Source: Elusimicrobia bacterium GWF2_62_30
Lineage (GTDB): Bacteria; Elusimicrobiota; Elusimicrobia; Elusimicrobiales; UBA9959
Length of the DNA: 64,000 bases
Assembly (NCBI GenBank): GCA_001799995.1
Contig: MGUK01000039.1
Location: 1-64,000 of the forward strand
Reading direction: 5' to 3'
Part shown: positions 40,527-49,045 of the stretch, piece by piece
Numbering within the stretch: the stretch's first letter is position 1
Layout of the letters: every line of letters starts with the position of its first letter
Made by a program: the position numbers and the translations under genes
Notes under the pieces: generated by a model
Told to the model about the DNA's origin: nothing
Seen by the model: the letters and a program-made list of their open reading frames with translations, nothing else
Databases searched by the model: none

Positions 40527-41714
40527 TTACCTGTCCTCCTTGGCCGCGTCGAACCCGTGCAGGTACGTGACCGAGATGAAGAACAGCAGGGCGAAGACCA
40601 CGATGGCGAAGGCCGCGGAATAGCTGTAGCGGTTGTAGGTGAAGGCCGCCTTGTAGAGGGCGGACACCAGGATGTCGGCCTGTTCGGTGCCGCCCGACTG
40701 CCCGGTCACCAGGTAGATCACGTTGATGTTATTGAAGGTCCAGACGGTGCCCAGCGTCACGGCGGGCATCATCACCGGGCGGATAAGCGGCACGGTGATG
40801 AAGCGCAGCTTCTGCAGGTAAGAGGCGCCGTCGATGTCGGCCGCGTCGTAATAGGAGCTGGAGATGGACTGCAGGCCGCCCAGGATCACCACCATCATGA
40901 ACGGGATGCCCAGCCAGATGTTTATCAGCGTGCAGGTGACCAGCGGGTAGTCGGAGAGCCACTGCACCGGGCCGATGCCGAGCTGCGTAAGGAAAGGCAT
41001 GGCCTCTGTAAGTTTGGTCAGGACGATATTAACGAAGCCGTTCTGGGAATGGAATTCGCCGCGCATGGCCAGCACCGCCACCACCTGCGGCATGGCCCAC
41101 GGGATCACCAGCAGCGTGCGGTACACCCCTTTCCAGCGGATGTTATTGTTAAGCAGCAGCGCCAGCGCGAAACCGCCGGCCACGTGGAAGAAGACGTTGG
41201 TGAAGGTCCACAGGAGCGTGCGGCCCAGCAGCGCCCAGAACGAGACCTCGGACAGGGGGGAAGTGGTGAAGACCTTGATGTACTGGTCTATCCCTACGAA
41301 AGGCAGGCGGCCGGTGTTCTTCCACATCATTATCGTGGTCAGTTTCAGGTCGTGGAAGGAAAGGTAGATCTCGAAGACGAACGGGTACACCAGCAGCAGG
41401 GCCAGGCCGACGAAGGCGGGGGCCAGCAGCAGGTAAGGCACGGTATGGCGGCCCTGCACGAGGTAGCGGAAGGCGGCCGCGATGGCGGCTTCGGCCAGGA
41501 GGAAATATACCCAGAGCTGGAAGGTATAGCCGCCGAGCAACTGCCCGAAGACCGCCAGCGCCAGGGCCGGCATGACGGCCAGCGCGGCGGGAAAGAACCA
41601 CTTCCGGTCGTAATACTGGAAGTGGTAATAGAAATAGCCCTCGAGCGCGCCCACGCCGAGCGAGATCAGCAATATGAACCAGACCACTTCTTGTATAGAT
41701 TTAAGGATTTCCAT
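40527..41714 (-). CDS. Carbohydrate ABC transporter permease (MalF type) with extra N-terminal spans
   Basis: The core permease (about residues 95-395) has the MalF fold and an EAA loop ('YDAADIDGASYLQKLRFITVPLIRPVM'). At 395 residues it exceeds the common size of about 300 because roughly 90 N-terminal residues add three hydrophobic segments (about 11-31, 41-62 and 67-87). E. coli MalF also has extra N-terminal spans, but the sequence here is different. The start at 41714 directly abuts the binding-protein stop. Confidence 0.9.
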   Translation of the reverse strand: MEILKSIQEVVWFILLISLGVGALEGYFYYHFQYYDRKWFFPAALAVMPALALAVFGQLLGGYTFQLWVYFLLAEAAIAAAFRYLVQGRHTVPYLLLAPAFVGLALLLVYPFVFEIYLSFHDLKLTTIMMWKNTGRLPFVGIDQYIKVFTTSPLSEVSFWALLGRTLLWTFTNVFFHVAGGFALALLLNNNIRWKGVYRTLLVIPWAMPQVVAVLAMRGEFHSQNGFVNIVLTKLTEAMPFLTQLGIGPVQWLSDYPLVTCTLINIWLGIPFMMVVILGGLQSISSSYYDAADIDGASYLQKLRFITVPLIRPVMMPAVTLGTVWTFNNINVIYLVTGQSGGTEQADILVSALYKAAFTYNRYSYSAAFAIVVFALLFFISVTYLHGFDAAKEDR

Positions 41715-42932
41715 TTACCGGTTCATCTCTTCTATTTTTTTTACGGTGTTATCCTGCATCTTGCGGATGGCTTCATCCACCGGCAGCTTCTTCGTGGTGG
41801 CCAGCCCCATGTAGTTCCGGGCGGAATCCCAGACGGCGCGCATTTCGGTGGCCATAGGCATCGGCCTGCCTTTAAGGATCTGGTCCAGGGAGATGCGCGA
41901 AACCTCGTCGGAGGTTATCTCTTTGGCCGCGCCGGCGGCGGTCAGGGCGGGCAGGCGCGTAAGCGTCTGGTACTGTTTCACCTGGTTCTCTTTCGAGGTG
42001 TAAAATTCGAGCAGGCGCTTAATCATCGCCATCTTCTCCGGCTTGGCGCCGGCGCTGAGCATGAAATATTTGCCGCTGACCATCGGGGAGGGCCAGCGCC
42101 CGGTGGAGGAAAGCTTGGGGATCACGCACAGGCCGAAATCCTGTTTGAAATGTTTCTGGTAGCCGGAGATAGCCCAGTCGCCGTTTATGATGAACGCCGC
42201 CTTGCCTTCCTTAAATAGCGAGTCCATGCAGTTGTAATCGCATTCCATCGGCACGTACTTCTTTTCGTATTTCAGGTCCAGGTAGAAATTGAGCGTGTCG
42301 CGCATCGGCTTGGAATCCAGCTGCGGGGTCTTGCCGTCCATCGGCCAGCCGCCGAAAGCGCCGAGCCAGGGCATCAGCCAGAAAGGCTCGCCCATATCGA
42401 AGGCTATGCAGCGGTCGAGCTTCAGCGTTTTGGCCGGGCCCGCGCAGAAGGAGAAAAGCTCGTCGGTAGACTTCGGGGGGGATTTGACGAACTTCTTATT
42501 GTAGAACATCATCAGGTGGTTGCCGTTGGAAACCGGCACGCCCCACTGGTGCCCGTCCAGGGTGATGGCCTCCACCACCGGCTTGTTGAAGCGGGAAAAA
42601 TCGAAGAGCTTCTCCACCGGGACGATGAAACCGGAGATCGCGTAAAGCCCGGCGGTGTCGGAAGGGCCAAGCAGCAGGTCCGGCGGGACGCCGGCCAGGG
42701 AGGCGGCCTGGAACTGCTGGCGCAGGTCCTCGGTCTGGTAATGGGTGCGGACTATCTCTATCCCCGCGTTCTCGGGGAGTTTTTTGAAGGCTTCAAAAAC
42801 GGAGTCGATGTAGGGGGCGACCTGGGCGTCTTCCTGTTCCCAGACCACTATGGTTTTGGAGGTGTCGGATGTAGGGCGGGCGCAGGCGGTGCATGCTGCC
42901 AGACACACGATGAGGAAATAGATCTTTTTCAC
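41715..42932 (-). CDS. Extracellular solute-binding lipoprotein of the sugar ABC importer
   Basis: The 405-residue family 1 binding protein starts at a GTG behind a 'ggggca' site. The N-terminus 'MKKIYFLIVCLAAC' is a lipoprotein signal with lipobox LAAC (Cys14). The mature part has the MalE-like pattern 'TIVVWEQED', 'DLLLGPSDTAGLYA', 'GVPVSNGNHLMMFYNKKF' and 'AAFIINGDWAISGY'. The ligand is probably an oligosaccharide. This is the first gene of the four-gene importer operon, and the 138-bp gap to the methyltransferase holds divergent promoters. Confidence 0.92.
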   Translation of the reverse strand: MKKIYFLIVCLAACTACARPTSDTSKTIVVWEQEDAQVAPYIDSVFEAFKKLPENAGIEIVRTHYQTEDLRQQFQAASLAGVPPDLLLGPSDTAGLYAISGFIVPVEKLFDFSRFNKPVVEAITLDGHQWGVPVSNGNHLMMFYNKKFVKSPPKSTDELFSFCAGPAKTLKLDRCIAFDMGEPFWLMPWLGAFGGWPMDGKTPQLDSKPMRDTLNFYLDLKYEKKYVPMECDYNCMDSLFKEGKAAFIINGDWAISGYQKHFKQDFGLCVIPKLSSTGRWPSPMVSGKYFMLSAGAKPEKMAMIKRLLEFYTSKENQVKQYQTLTRLPALTAAGAAKEITSDEVSRISLDQILKGRPMPMATEMRAVWDSARNYMGLATTKKLPVDEAIRKMQDNTVKKIEEMNR

Positions 42933-43070
42933 CCTGCCCCTTTTCCGCTCCTGAAAATGTGCCGCCTTCCGGCCGGCTTCTATTAAAGAATTCTAACAAA
43001 TTTGAGCCGGTAAAAGACAAGGCCGGGCGGCTATTTTTAGATATAATAAAGCTACATTCAGCACACGTCC
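42933..43070. promoter_or_regulatory. Divergent promoter region, sugar importer versus methyltransferase
   Basis: On the plus strand TATAAT (43042-43047) precedes the methyltransferase ATG by 23 nt with no Shine-Dalgarno sequence. On the minus strand TAGAAT with a TTGTCT-like element about 19 bp upstream could drive the binding-protein operon. No operator repeat was recognised. Confidence 0.4.
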
Positions 43071-43862
43071 ATGAAAGCCACCCCCGCAAATCAAAAGCTG
43101 TTCTGGGACGGCAGGGCCCGGAACTATCCCCTGCCGTTCGAACGCTCCACTCTTTCCAAAACGCGGCGCATCCTGCGCCTGCTGGGAAAAATGGGCGCTG
43201 AGTTCCGCGGCAGGGATATCCTGGATATAGGCTGCGGCACGGGCGTCTATGCGCTCGCGCTGGCGCGGGGAGCGGGGAAGGTAACCGGAGTGGATTCCTC
43301 TCCCGCTATGCTGCGCGTCTTCAGGGCGCAGCAGAAAGCCTCCGGCATCAAGAACGCGCGCTGCCTGGCCGCCGCCTGGGGGAAATTACCCGCGGCCCGG
43401 GTGAAAGGGAAATTCGACATAGCCCTTGCCTCCATGACCATGGCCATCAAGGACCGCGCCGACGTGCTGAAGATGGAGGCGGCCGCCTGGGAGCGGTGCG
43501 TCTATATAGGCTGGGCCGGGGTGCGCCGCAACCCGCTGCTGGAAAAGGTTTACTCGGGGCACGGGCTGAAGTACAGGGCGCCGGAGGGCGCCGGGCCCGT
43601 CCTGAAAATTCTCAAAGAACTCGGCCGCACGCCGCGGGTGAAGTTCATAACCGACAGCTGGACGAAAAGCGCCGCGCCGGCGGAAACCCTGCGCGACATA
43701 GCGCTGAATATGAAAGTAAACGGGGCTGTCCTGAAGGAAGCCTGGGTCTCGGAGCTGCTCAGGAAAAGGACCAGGGGCGGCAAAGTGAAACAGCGGACCA
43801 CGGTAAGAAAAGCTCTTATAACCTGGTCGCCGCCTGGGCCAGGGAAGCGGCCGGTTCCTTAA
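43071..43862 (+). CDS. Class I SAM-dependent methyltransferase
   Basis: The 263-residue protein has SAM motif I 'ILDIGCGTGVYALAL' (about 49-63), motif II 'VTGVDSSPAMLRVF' and a post-motif 'FDIALASMTMAI'. The C-terminal 120 residues are basic and do not point to a known substrate. It stands alone between the importer operon and acetate kinase. The natural substrate (small molecule, quinone or lipid) cannot be inferred. Confidence 0.78.
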   Translation: MKATPANQKLFWDGRARNYPLPFERSTLSKTRRILRLLGKMGAEFRGRDILDIGCGTGVYALALARGAGKVTGVDSSPAMLRVFRAQQKASGIKNARCLAAAWGKLPAARVKGKFDIALASMTMAIKDRADVLKMEAAAWERCVYIGWAGVRRNPLLEKVYSGHGLKYRAPEGAGPVLKILKELGRTPRVKFITDSWTKSAAPAETLRDIALNMKVNGAVLKEAWVSELLRKRTRGGKVKQRTTVRKALITWSPPGPGKRPVP

Positions 43863-43923
43863 ATCCTCCACAGGTCTTCCGCGCCGCCAGCCCGTCTTGA
43901 CATCCCCGGAGCCGGCGCAGGGC

Positions 43924-45276
43924 TCAGCTCTTAATCTCCGCGGGCGGGGGGACCGCCACTTTCAGCAGGGCCGGTTTCTTAGCGCACTGTTTGGCGAAAG
44001 CGTCGTCGCGCAGTTTGTTGCGGTAAGCCGGGTGCTGGAAGGTGTAGTCGAAGCGCGTATGGATGTCGTAGCTGCCGTTCATCAGGCCCGCCACGTCCTC
44101 CACGAAGACCATCTCCTCGTCGGTGGGGATCACGAACACCTTCACCTTGGAAGTTTTGCTCGAGATCTCGGTCTCAGCGTTGCGGGTCTTGGAAATATCG
44201 TTCTTCTCCGTGTCCAGTTTTATGCCCATGAACTCCAGCCCGGTGAGCGCGCCGGCGCGGGTCAGGGGGCCCATCTCGCCGACGCCGGCGGTGAAGACCA
44301 CCGCGTCGATGCCGCCCACCTCGGCCGCGTAAGCGCCGATATATTTCTTTATGCGGTTGGCTTCCATGTCCAGCGCCAGCTGGGCGCGCTTGTCGCCCTG
44401 CTCGGCGGACATTTCCACGTCGCGCGCGTCGCTGAACTTGCCGGTGATGGCGAGCTTGCCGGATTTCTTATTGAGGATGGCGTCCATCTCGCCCGGGTTG
44501 AGGCTCTCGCGGGCCATCACGTAGAGCGGGATGGCCGGGTCGTGATCTCCGGCGCGGGTGCCCATCACCAGGCCCTCGAGGGGTGTGAAACCCATGCTGG
44601 TGTCGTAGGAAAGGCCGTTGCGGACCGCGTTGACCGAGGCGCCGTTGCCGATATGGCAGATGACGAGGTTGGTCTTGAAGGGGTCTTTACCCAGCAGCAC
44701 GGCGGCGCGTTTAGCGTTGTACAGGAACGAGGTGCCGTGGAAGCCGTAGCGCCGTATGGCGTACTTCTCGTACCACTCGCGGGGCAGGGCGTACATATAG
44801 GAGGACTCAGGCATGGTCTGGTGCCAGGCCGTGTCCATGATGGCCATGTGCGGGATGGAGGGCATCAGCGCGCGGGCGGCCTCTATGCCCTGGATGTTCG
44901 GCGGGTTATGCAACGGGGCCAGCGAGGCCAGCTCGCGGAAAGTCTCTACTACTTTGTCGTCGATGATGACGGATTTCACGAACTTCTCGCCGCCGTGGAC
45001 CACGCGGTGGCCGACGGCGGTGATGGCGGTGAGGCTCTCCAGCACGCCGTGCTCCTTGTGCGTCAGCGTGTCGATGACCAGCTTTATGGCGTCCTTGTGC
45101 GTGGGACAATCCTGGTTAACCACGACTTTTTCGTTGCCGGGGGTCTCATGGCTGACGAAAGCCCCGCCTATGCCGACGCGCTCCACAACGCCGGAGGCGA
45201 GGGGGCTTTTGGCCTTCCAGTCGAAAAGAGAATACTTGACGGATGAGCTTCCGCAGTTAAGGCACAATATTTTCAT
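43924..45276 (-). CDS. ackA: Acetate kinase, with C-terminal extension
   Basis: AckA turns acetyl phosphate and ADP into acetate and ATP. The protein begins 'MKILCLNCGSSSVKYSLFD' and has 'GHRVVHGGEKF', 'DTAWHQTMPE', 'RRYGFHGTSF', 'HIGNGAS' and 'FTAGVGEMGP', all active-site blocks. It is 450 residues, about 50 longer than usual. The extra part follows the normal C-terminal 'VFVIPTDEEMVF' region and contains an aromatic, basic stretch before 'VAVPPPAEIKS'. Phosphotransacetylase is not in the window. Confidence 0.93.
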   Translation of the reverse strand: MKILCLNCGSSSVKYSLFDWKAKSPLASGVVERVGIGGAFVSHETPGNEKVVVNQDCPTHKDAIKLVIDTLTHKEHGVLESLTAITAVGHRVVHGGEKFVKSVIIDDKVVETFRELASLAPLHNPPNIQGIEAARALMPSIPHMAIMDTAWHQTMPESSYMYALPREWYEKYAIRRYGFHGTSFLYNAKRAAVLLGKDPFKTNLVICHIGNGASVNAVRNGLSYDTSMGFTPLEGLVMGTRAGDHDPAIPLYVMARESLNPGEMDAILNKKSGKLAITGKFSDARDVEMSAEQGDKRAQLALDMEANRIKKYIGAYAAEVGGIDAVVFTAGVGEMGPLTRAGALTGLEFMGIKLDTEKNDISKTRNAETEISSKTSKVKVFVIPTDEEMVFVEDVAGLMNGSYDIHTRFDYTFQHPAYRNKLRDDAFAKQCAKKPALLKVAVPPPAEIKS

Positions 45277-45360
45277 AAAGTTAATCCTCGGAGACTAGAA
45301 TAATGCGCGGGAACGACCGCACAATTATTCTACAAAATTCCGCGCCGGCGTTTATTTTGG

Positions 45361-45366
45361 TAATAT
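45361..45366 (+). promoter_or_regulatory. Candidate extended -10 before the gene at 45373
   Basis: TGG-TAATAT fits an extended -10 and ends 6 nt before the ATG. No Shine-Dalgarno sequence is present, so the mRNA may be leaderless. Confidence 0.35.
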
Positions 45367-45372
45367 TCCCAT

Positions 45373-45756
45373 ATGAGGATACGGATGATCTCGGCCTTCC
45401 TGCTGGCCGCGCTGGCCGCCGCGGGAACGGCGTACCTGCGGACGTCCATGCCTGCCGCGGAAGTGGTGCGCAAGCTCTCAGGGGTACGCCTCGCGCTCGC
45501 TTTTTACCGCGTGGAGCACAAGAACTTCCCCGCTTCCTTCTCCGAAGTCATCACCTCGGGAAAGCTGGAGGGAGTGCCCGACCTCAAGCTGTACGGGCAT
45601 TTCAAGTCCGCAAAAGTCAGGCCCGTAAGCTCGTTCACCATAAAGGACACCGGCGGCTGGACGTACGTGAACGCCCCGGCCGATCCCCAGTTCGGGCTGC
45701 TGTACATAGACTGCTCGCATGCGGATGAGAAAGGCAGGTTCTGGAGCGAATTCTGA
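45373..45756 (+). CDS. Small secreted or membrane-anchored GspG/pilin-like protein
   Basis: The 127-residue product has one N-terminal hydrophobic segment (about 5-21) and then 'VRLALAFYRVEHKNFPASFSEVI', a pseudopilin-like helix/loop. The end is 'GGWTYVNAP...LLYIDCSHADEKG'. The tail matches that of the protein at 1687 ('GNWAYVND...FYIDCTHTD'). The N-terminus lacks the G-F-T-x3-E prepilin motif, so normal pilin processing is unlikely. It is convergent with the glycosyltransferase gene 10 bp away. Function unknown. Confidence 0.65.
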   Translation: MRIRMISAFLLAALAAAGTAYLRTSMPAAEVVRKLSGVRLALAFYRVEHKNFPASFSEVITSGKLEGVPDLKLYGHFKSAKVRPVSSFTIKDTGGWTYVNAPADPQFGLLYIDCSHADEKGRFWSEF

Positions 45757-45766
45757 CCCCGGGGCT

Positions 45767-46804
45767 TTAACCCAGGGCGTCCTCGTATAACCCCATCAGG
45801 ATATTGCAGACCACCGGCAGCGACATGTTGTTGTGAACATAGTCGAAGGCCGTCTTCGACATCGTGTGGCAGATAGGCGGGTTGTTGATGAGGTGCACCA
45901 CGGCCCGGGTATAGGAGAGCACGTCACCGGGCTCGACTATCAGCCCGCTGCGCTCGTTGATGGTAAAATCGCTCAGCCCGCGCAGGCGCGGTATCACGCA
46001 GGCTACTCCCGACGCCTGAGCCTCGATCAGCGACAGGGACATGCCCTCCCGGGCGGCGGTCTTCGCGTAAATGTGCATCATCGCCATCACTTCCGGCATA
46101 TCGTTGCGCTCCCACAGCACGTCCACCTTGTGGCTGATGTCCAGTTTGCGGGCCAGGTCGCGGATGCGCTCGTCCTTCTGCCCCACAAGGAGGAAATTGG
46201 TATTGGGCTGCACCGCCAGCACCTCTTTGGCCATAAGCAGGAAAAGTTCCTGCTCCTTGAAAGTGGGGTCCATGCTGACGGTCCCGACCCGGTAGGGGCG
46301 CTTGAGGAACATGGCCGGCTTTATCAGCATGGCGCTTTCCCAGCGGCCGGTGTTTATGGCGGGGGGGACCATGAAGACCTTGCGCTGGTTCACGCCGAAC
46401 TTATAGAACTCCTCCTGGACGGAATTGCAGGCGGCCACGTAGCGGTCGATATACGGTTCCAGGCCGGCCAGCTTTTCGAACGCGCGCTGGCCGCCCAGCT
46501 TCATCTGCGTCACGAAGATCTTCGACGAAGCCCGGGCTTTCTTAAGCGCCAGCGGGTTTAGCGCGGAGGGGTTGTAGAAATGGACGATGTCCCAGCCTTC
46601 CGTCTCGAAAAAACCGAATTTTACGCCGAGGGTTATCGGGCGCGCGTTGATCTTCAGCTTCTGGCATTCCTCGTAGAGCCGGCTCTTCTTGTTGCACAGG
46701 ACGGCGGCGTTATGCCCCGTCTTAAGGAAGCGGGCGGCCGTATGAAGGGCCTGGTAGGAGACGATGTCCCAGTCCTCGCTGTCGCAGATGTTGAGGATGT
46801 TCAC
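45767..46804 (-). CDS. Glycosyltransferase family 4-like protein
   Basis: The 345-residue GT-B protein starts with GTG at 46804 in a GTGA overlap with the upstream gene. The C-terminal half has 'RVGTVSMDPTFKEQELFLLMAKEV', 'NFLLVGQKDERIRDLA' and 'AREGMSLSLIEAQASGVACV', the usual donor-binding Glu region. The N-terminal half is diverged. It ends a five-gene coupled operon with an ABC-2 exporter, so it may modify an exported or surface glycan. Confidence 0.8.
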   Translation of the reverse strand: MNILNICDSEDWDIVSYQALHTAARFLKTGHNAAVLCNKKSRLYEECQKLKINARPITLGVKFGFFETEGWDIVHFYNPSALNPLALKKARASSKIFVTQMKLGGQRAFEKLAGLEPYIDRYVAACNSVQEEFYKFGVNQRKVFMVPPAINTGRWESAMLIKPAMFLKRPYRVGTVSMDPTFKEQELFLLMAKEVLAVQPNTNFLLVGQKDERIRDLARKLDISHKVDVLWERNDMPEVMAMMHIYAKTAAREGMSLSLIEAQASGVACVIPRLRGLSDFTINERSGLIVEPGDVLSYTRAVVHLINNPPICHTMSKTAFDYVHNNMSLPVVCNILMGLYEDALG

Positions 46805-47547
46805 CTTTTTGAGGTTCTCCCTTTAAGTTTTTCCAGCTCCCGCGCCGCGTTGCGCAGATAGGCAGGGTCCTTCGTCGTCACCAGGATGTCCGCGTAGATG
46901 GCCGCGGCCGCGGCGTAATTGCCGGCGCGCTTGTTCAGGAAAGCGGCGAGCTGCTTGAGCATCACGGGGCAGTCCGGGTCCTTCAGCATCGGGGCTATGG
47001 CCGAAGCCACCGCGTTCGGGTCCTTCGCTTTTGTATACCCTATAGCCGCCAGCACGGAAAGGTATTTCCATTCCTTCGGGGAATATCTCAGCCCGTAATT
47101 CAGCACGGCTTCGGCTTCGTCCGGGCGCTCCAGGTTGAAAGCGAGGGAGGCCGCGCTGTAAAGGCAGGCCGCGGTAAAACCGGGGTCAAGCTGGAGGATA
47201 TGCAGGGACATGGGCAGGAAGTCGGGATACCTGCCCTTGCCGAAATCGGCGCCATGGTGGCAGTGATGTCCCGGCTTCCCGTGGCTTTCCAGCTCCTCTT
47301 GTTCCTCGTCGTCCGATAGTTCCCGGGTGCCGTAATACTGCATCAGGCGCACGAACCACAGGTCGGCGAAGAGCCGCCGCGCGCCAAAAGCCAGCGCGAA
47401 CATATCCGCCGGGGCCCCGCCGCCTGCTTGCTTGATCTCGCCGGGAGGAGGGAACTGCGTGCGGTACCCCCGGAAGGCGGCCGAAGAGCCGGCGCCCCAG
47501 GCCAGGAGCGCCGCGAGCAGCAGGAATAGGCCGGCTCGCTTTTCCAT
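46801..47547 (-). CDS. TPR-like secreted or anchored protein with an HHCHH motif
   Basis: The start was set to the ATG at 47547, which shares one base with the upstream stop (TGATG); the longer ORF to 47697 runs through the permease gene. The 248-residue product has an N-terminal signal or anchor (about 5-24). A His/Cys-rich loop 'GKPGHHCHHGADFG' follows, and the rest is helical repeats like TPRs ('AACLYSAASLAFNLERPDEAEAVLNYGLRYSP'). The HHCHH cluster could bind metal or haem. Not recognised as a named family. Its place between the exporter and a glycosyltransferase suggests a periplasmic partner. Confidence 0.65.
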   Translation of the reverse strand: MEKRAGLFLLLAALLAWGAGSSAAFRGYRTQFPPPGEIKQAGGGAPADMFALAFGARRLFADLWFVRLMQYYGTRELSDDEEQEELESHGKPGHHCHHGADFGKGRYPDFLPMSLHILQLDPGFTAACLYSAASLAFNLERPDEAEAVLNYGLRYSPKEWKYLSVLAAIGYTKAKDPNAVASAIAPMLKDPDCPVMLKQLAAFLNKRAGNYAAAAAIYADILVTTKDPAYLRNAARELEKLKGRTSKR

Positions 47548-48311
47548 CAGAATTCCTTGCGCCGCAGCAGCCATAGCGCGGCCAGGTATGAGCCGCCGAC
47601 CCAGGCGGCTGCGGAAACGAAGGCCGGGGCGCCCAGCACGCAGGCGGAGCCCGAAACATCCCGGGCGTTGAAAAGCTGCAGGTTCGGGATCAGCCATACG
47701 GCAGCGTTAAGAGCGGTGCCCTTAAGGCCGCCCGCCTGGTCCGCCAGGAACCGCGTTTCCGGCACGAAATGCCCCAGGGTCCACAGGATGCCGGAGATGA
47801 CCAGCGTGGAGACCGGGGAAGTTGAGAACAGGGAGACGAAAAAAGCGAAAGAGGTTATCACCGCCAGTTTCAGGAAGGAGCCGCCCAGCGCCCAGGCGTA
47901 GAAGGGCGGGACGCCGAACCCCCTGAAGGACAGCAGGAGCAGGTGCATCAGCCCCATGACCGCGAGCATGAATGCGGAAGTGAGCAGCACGCCGGCCAGT
48001 TTCCCGGCCAGGTAGCTCCAGCGCGGTACCGGCCGGGAGAATACCAGGTAGATAGTCTTGGTTTCCGCCTCCTTGAGCAGCGAGGAGGAAGCGGAGAACA
48101 GCGCGTAAGCCAGGGCCGTAAGCTCGATGAGGGCCAGGCCCATGTCCGCCAGCACCCGGCCTTCCTGGTCCACCGCCATTACCCCGGCGAGCACGGAGGC
48201 GTAGATGGAAGTAAAAGCGAACACGGCGAAGAGGGTGAAGAAGCGGTTGCGCACGCTTTCCCTGAAGGAGTTGGAGGCGACCGCGGCGGCCGCGTACAGG
48301 GTATTTTTCAT
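47547..48311 (-). CDS. ABC-2 type transporter permease
   Basis: The 254-residue membrane protein has six spans and the ABC-2 layout. An amphipathic N-terminal helix ('AAVASNSFRESVRNRFF') is followed by the loop 'EAETKTIYLVFSRPVPRWSYLAGKLAGVLL', which is characteristic of NosY/YhaP-type permeases. It overlaps the ATPase gene by 4 bp and the TPR-like gene by 3 bp of shared start/stop sequence. Together with the ATPase it would form an exporter or an extrusion machine. Substrate unknown. Confidence 0.85.
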   Translation of the reverse strand: MKNTLYAAAAVASNSFRESVRNRFFTLFAVFAFTSIYASVLAGVMAVDQEGRVLADMGLALIELTALAYALFSASSSLLKEAETKTIYLVFSRPVPRWSYLAGKLAGVLLTSAFMLAVMGLMHLLLLSFRGFGVPPFYAWALGGSFLKLAVITSFAFFVSLFSTSPVSTLVISGILWTLGHFVPETRFLADQAGGLKGTALNAAVWLIPNLQLFNARDVSGSACVLGAPAFVSAAAWVGGSYLAALWLLRRKEF

Positions 48312-49045
48312 TTCACCGTCTCCACGAAAATGGCTTCAAGGCCCCCGGGCGCGGCTTCCCATTCCGCGCGCGTCACCGTGCGGGCGAGGCTGCCGCGGAC
48401 CATGATCAGCACGCGGGAGCACAGCTTCTCCACTTCGGAGATGCTGTGGGAAGAAAGAAAGATGGTGCAGCCGTCGGCGTTAAGGGCGGCCAGCAGGCCG
48501 CGGATGTCGTGGATGGCCAGCGGGTCCAGGCCGCTTACCGGCTCGTCGAGGACCAGCAGCCGCGGCTTGTGGAGCAGCGCCTGGGCGAGCCCGAGCCGCT
48601 GGAGCATGCCCTTGGAGAATTCGGAGATGCGCTTGCCGGCGTGGGGTTCGAGGCCGGTGCGCCGGAGGGCGCCCTCTACGCCCGCGGCCAGATCCGGCCC
48701 GCCAAGCCCCGAAAGGCGCCCGTAATAGGCGAGCACCGCCCCCGGTGATTCCTGGGGAGAGAAATACGGCAGTTCTGGCAGGAAGCCCACGCTCCCCTTT
48801 GCCGCCCGGCTGGTGGGGGGGAGCCCGAAGATCTCTACGGAGCCTGCGGTGGGGAACAGCAGGCCGGTGATCAGCTTCATTATCGTGGTCTTGCCCGCCC
48901 CGTTAAGGCCGAGCAAGCCGGTAACCTCGCCGGCGGGGATCTCGAAGGAGAGCTCTTTGACCGCGGTATGGTACACGGCGCCCAGGAGCTGGGGGCGCCT
49001 GTAGGTCTTTTCCACGCCGCGGAAGGAAACGGTCGGCCCGGTCAT
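48308..49045 (-). CDS. ABC transporter ATP-binding protein (ABC-2 exporter type)
   Basis: The 245-residue ATPase has Walker A 'GLNGAGKTT', signature 'FSKGMLQRLGLAQAL' in the CcmA/NodI style, Walker B 'LLVLDEPVSGLDP' and 'LSSHSISEVE' as H-loop. Such ATPases pair with ABC-2 permeases in export. Four-base overlaps on both sides tie it to the DUF885-like gene before it and the permease after it. Confidence 0.9.
   Translation of the reverse strand: MTGPTVSFRGVEKTYRRPQLLGAVYHTAVKELSFEIPAGEVTGLLGLNGAGKTTIMKLITGLLFPTAGSVEIFGLPPTSRAAKGSVGFLPELPYFSPQESPGAVLAYYGRLSGLGGPDLAAGVEGALRRTGLEPHAGKRISEFSKGMLQRLGLAQALLHKPRLLVLDEPVSGLDPLAIHDIRGLLAALNADGCTIFLSSHSISEVEKLCSRVLIMVRGSLARTVTRAEWEAAPGGLEAIFVETVK

Noticed and set aside
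38937-42218. A 1093-codon ORF on the plus strand
   Set aside because: It runs antisense to the whole malK-malG-malF and part of the malE genes, has no domain-like sequence and is His/Gly/Arg-rich in the way GC-rich shadow frames are.
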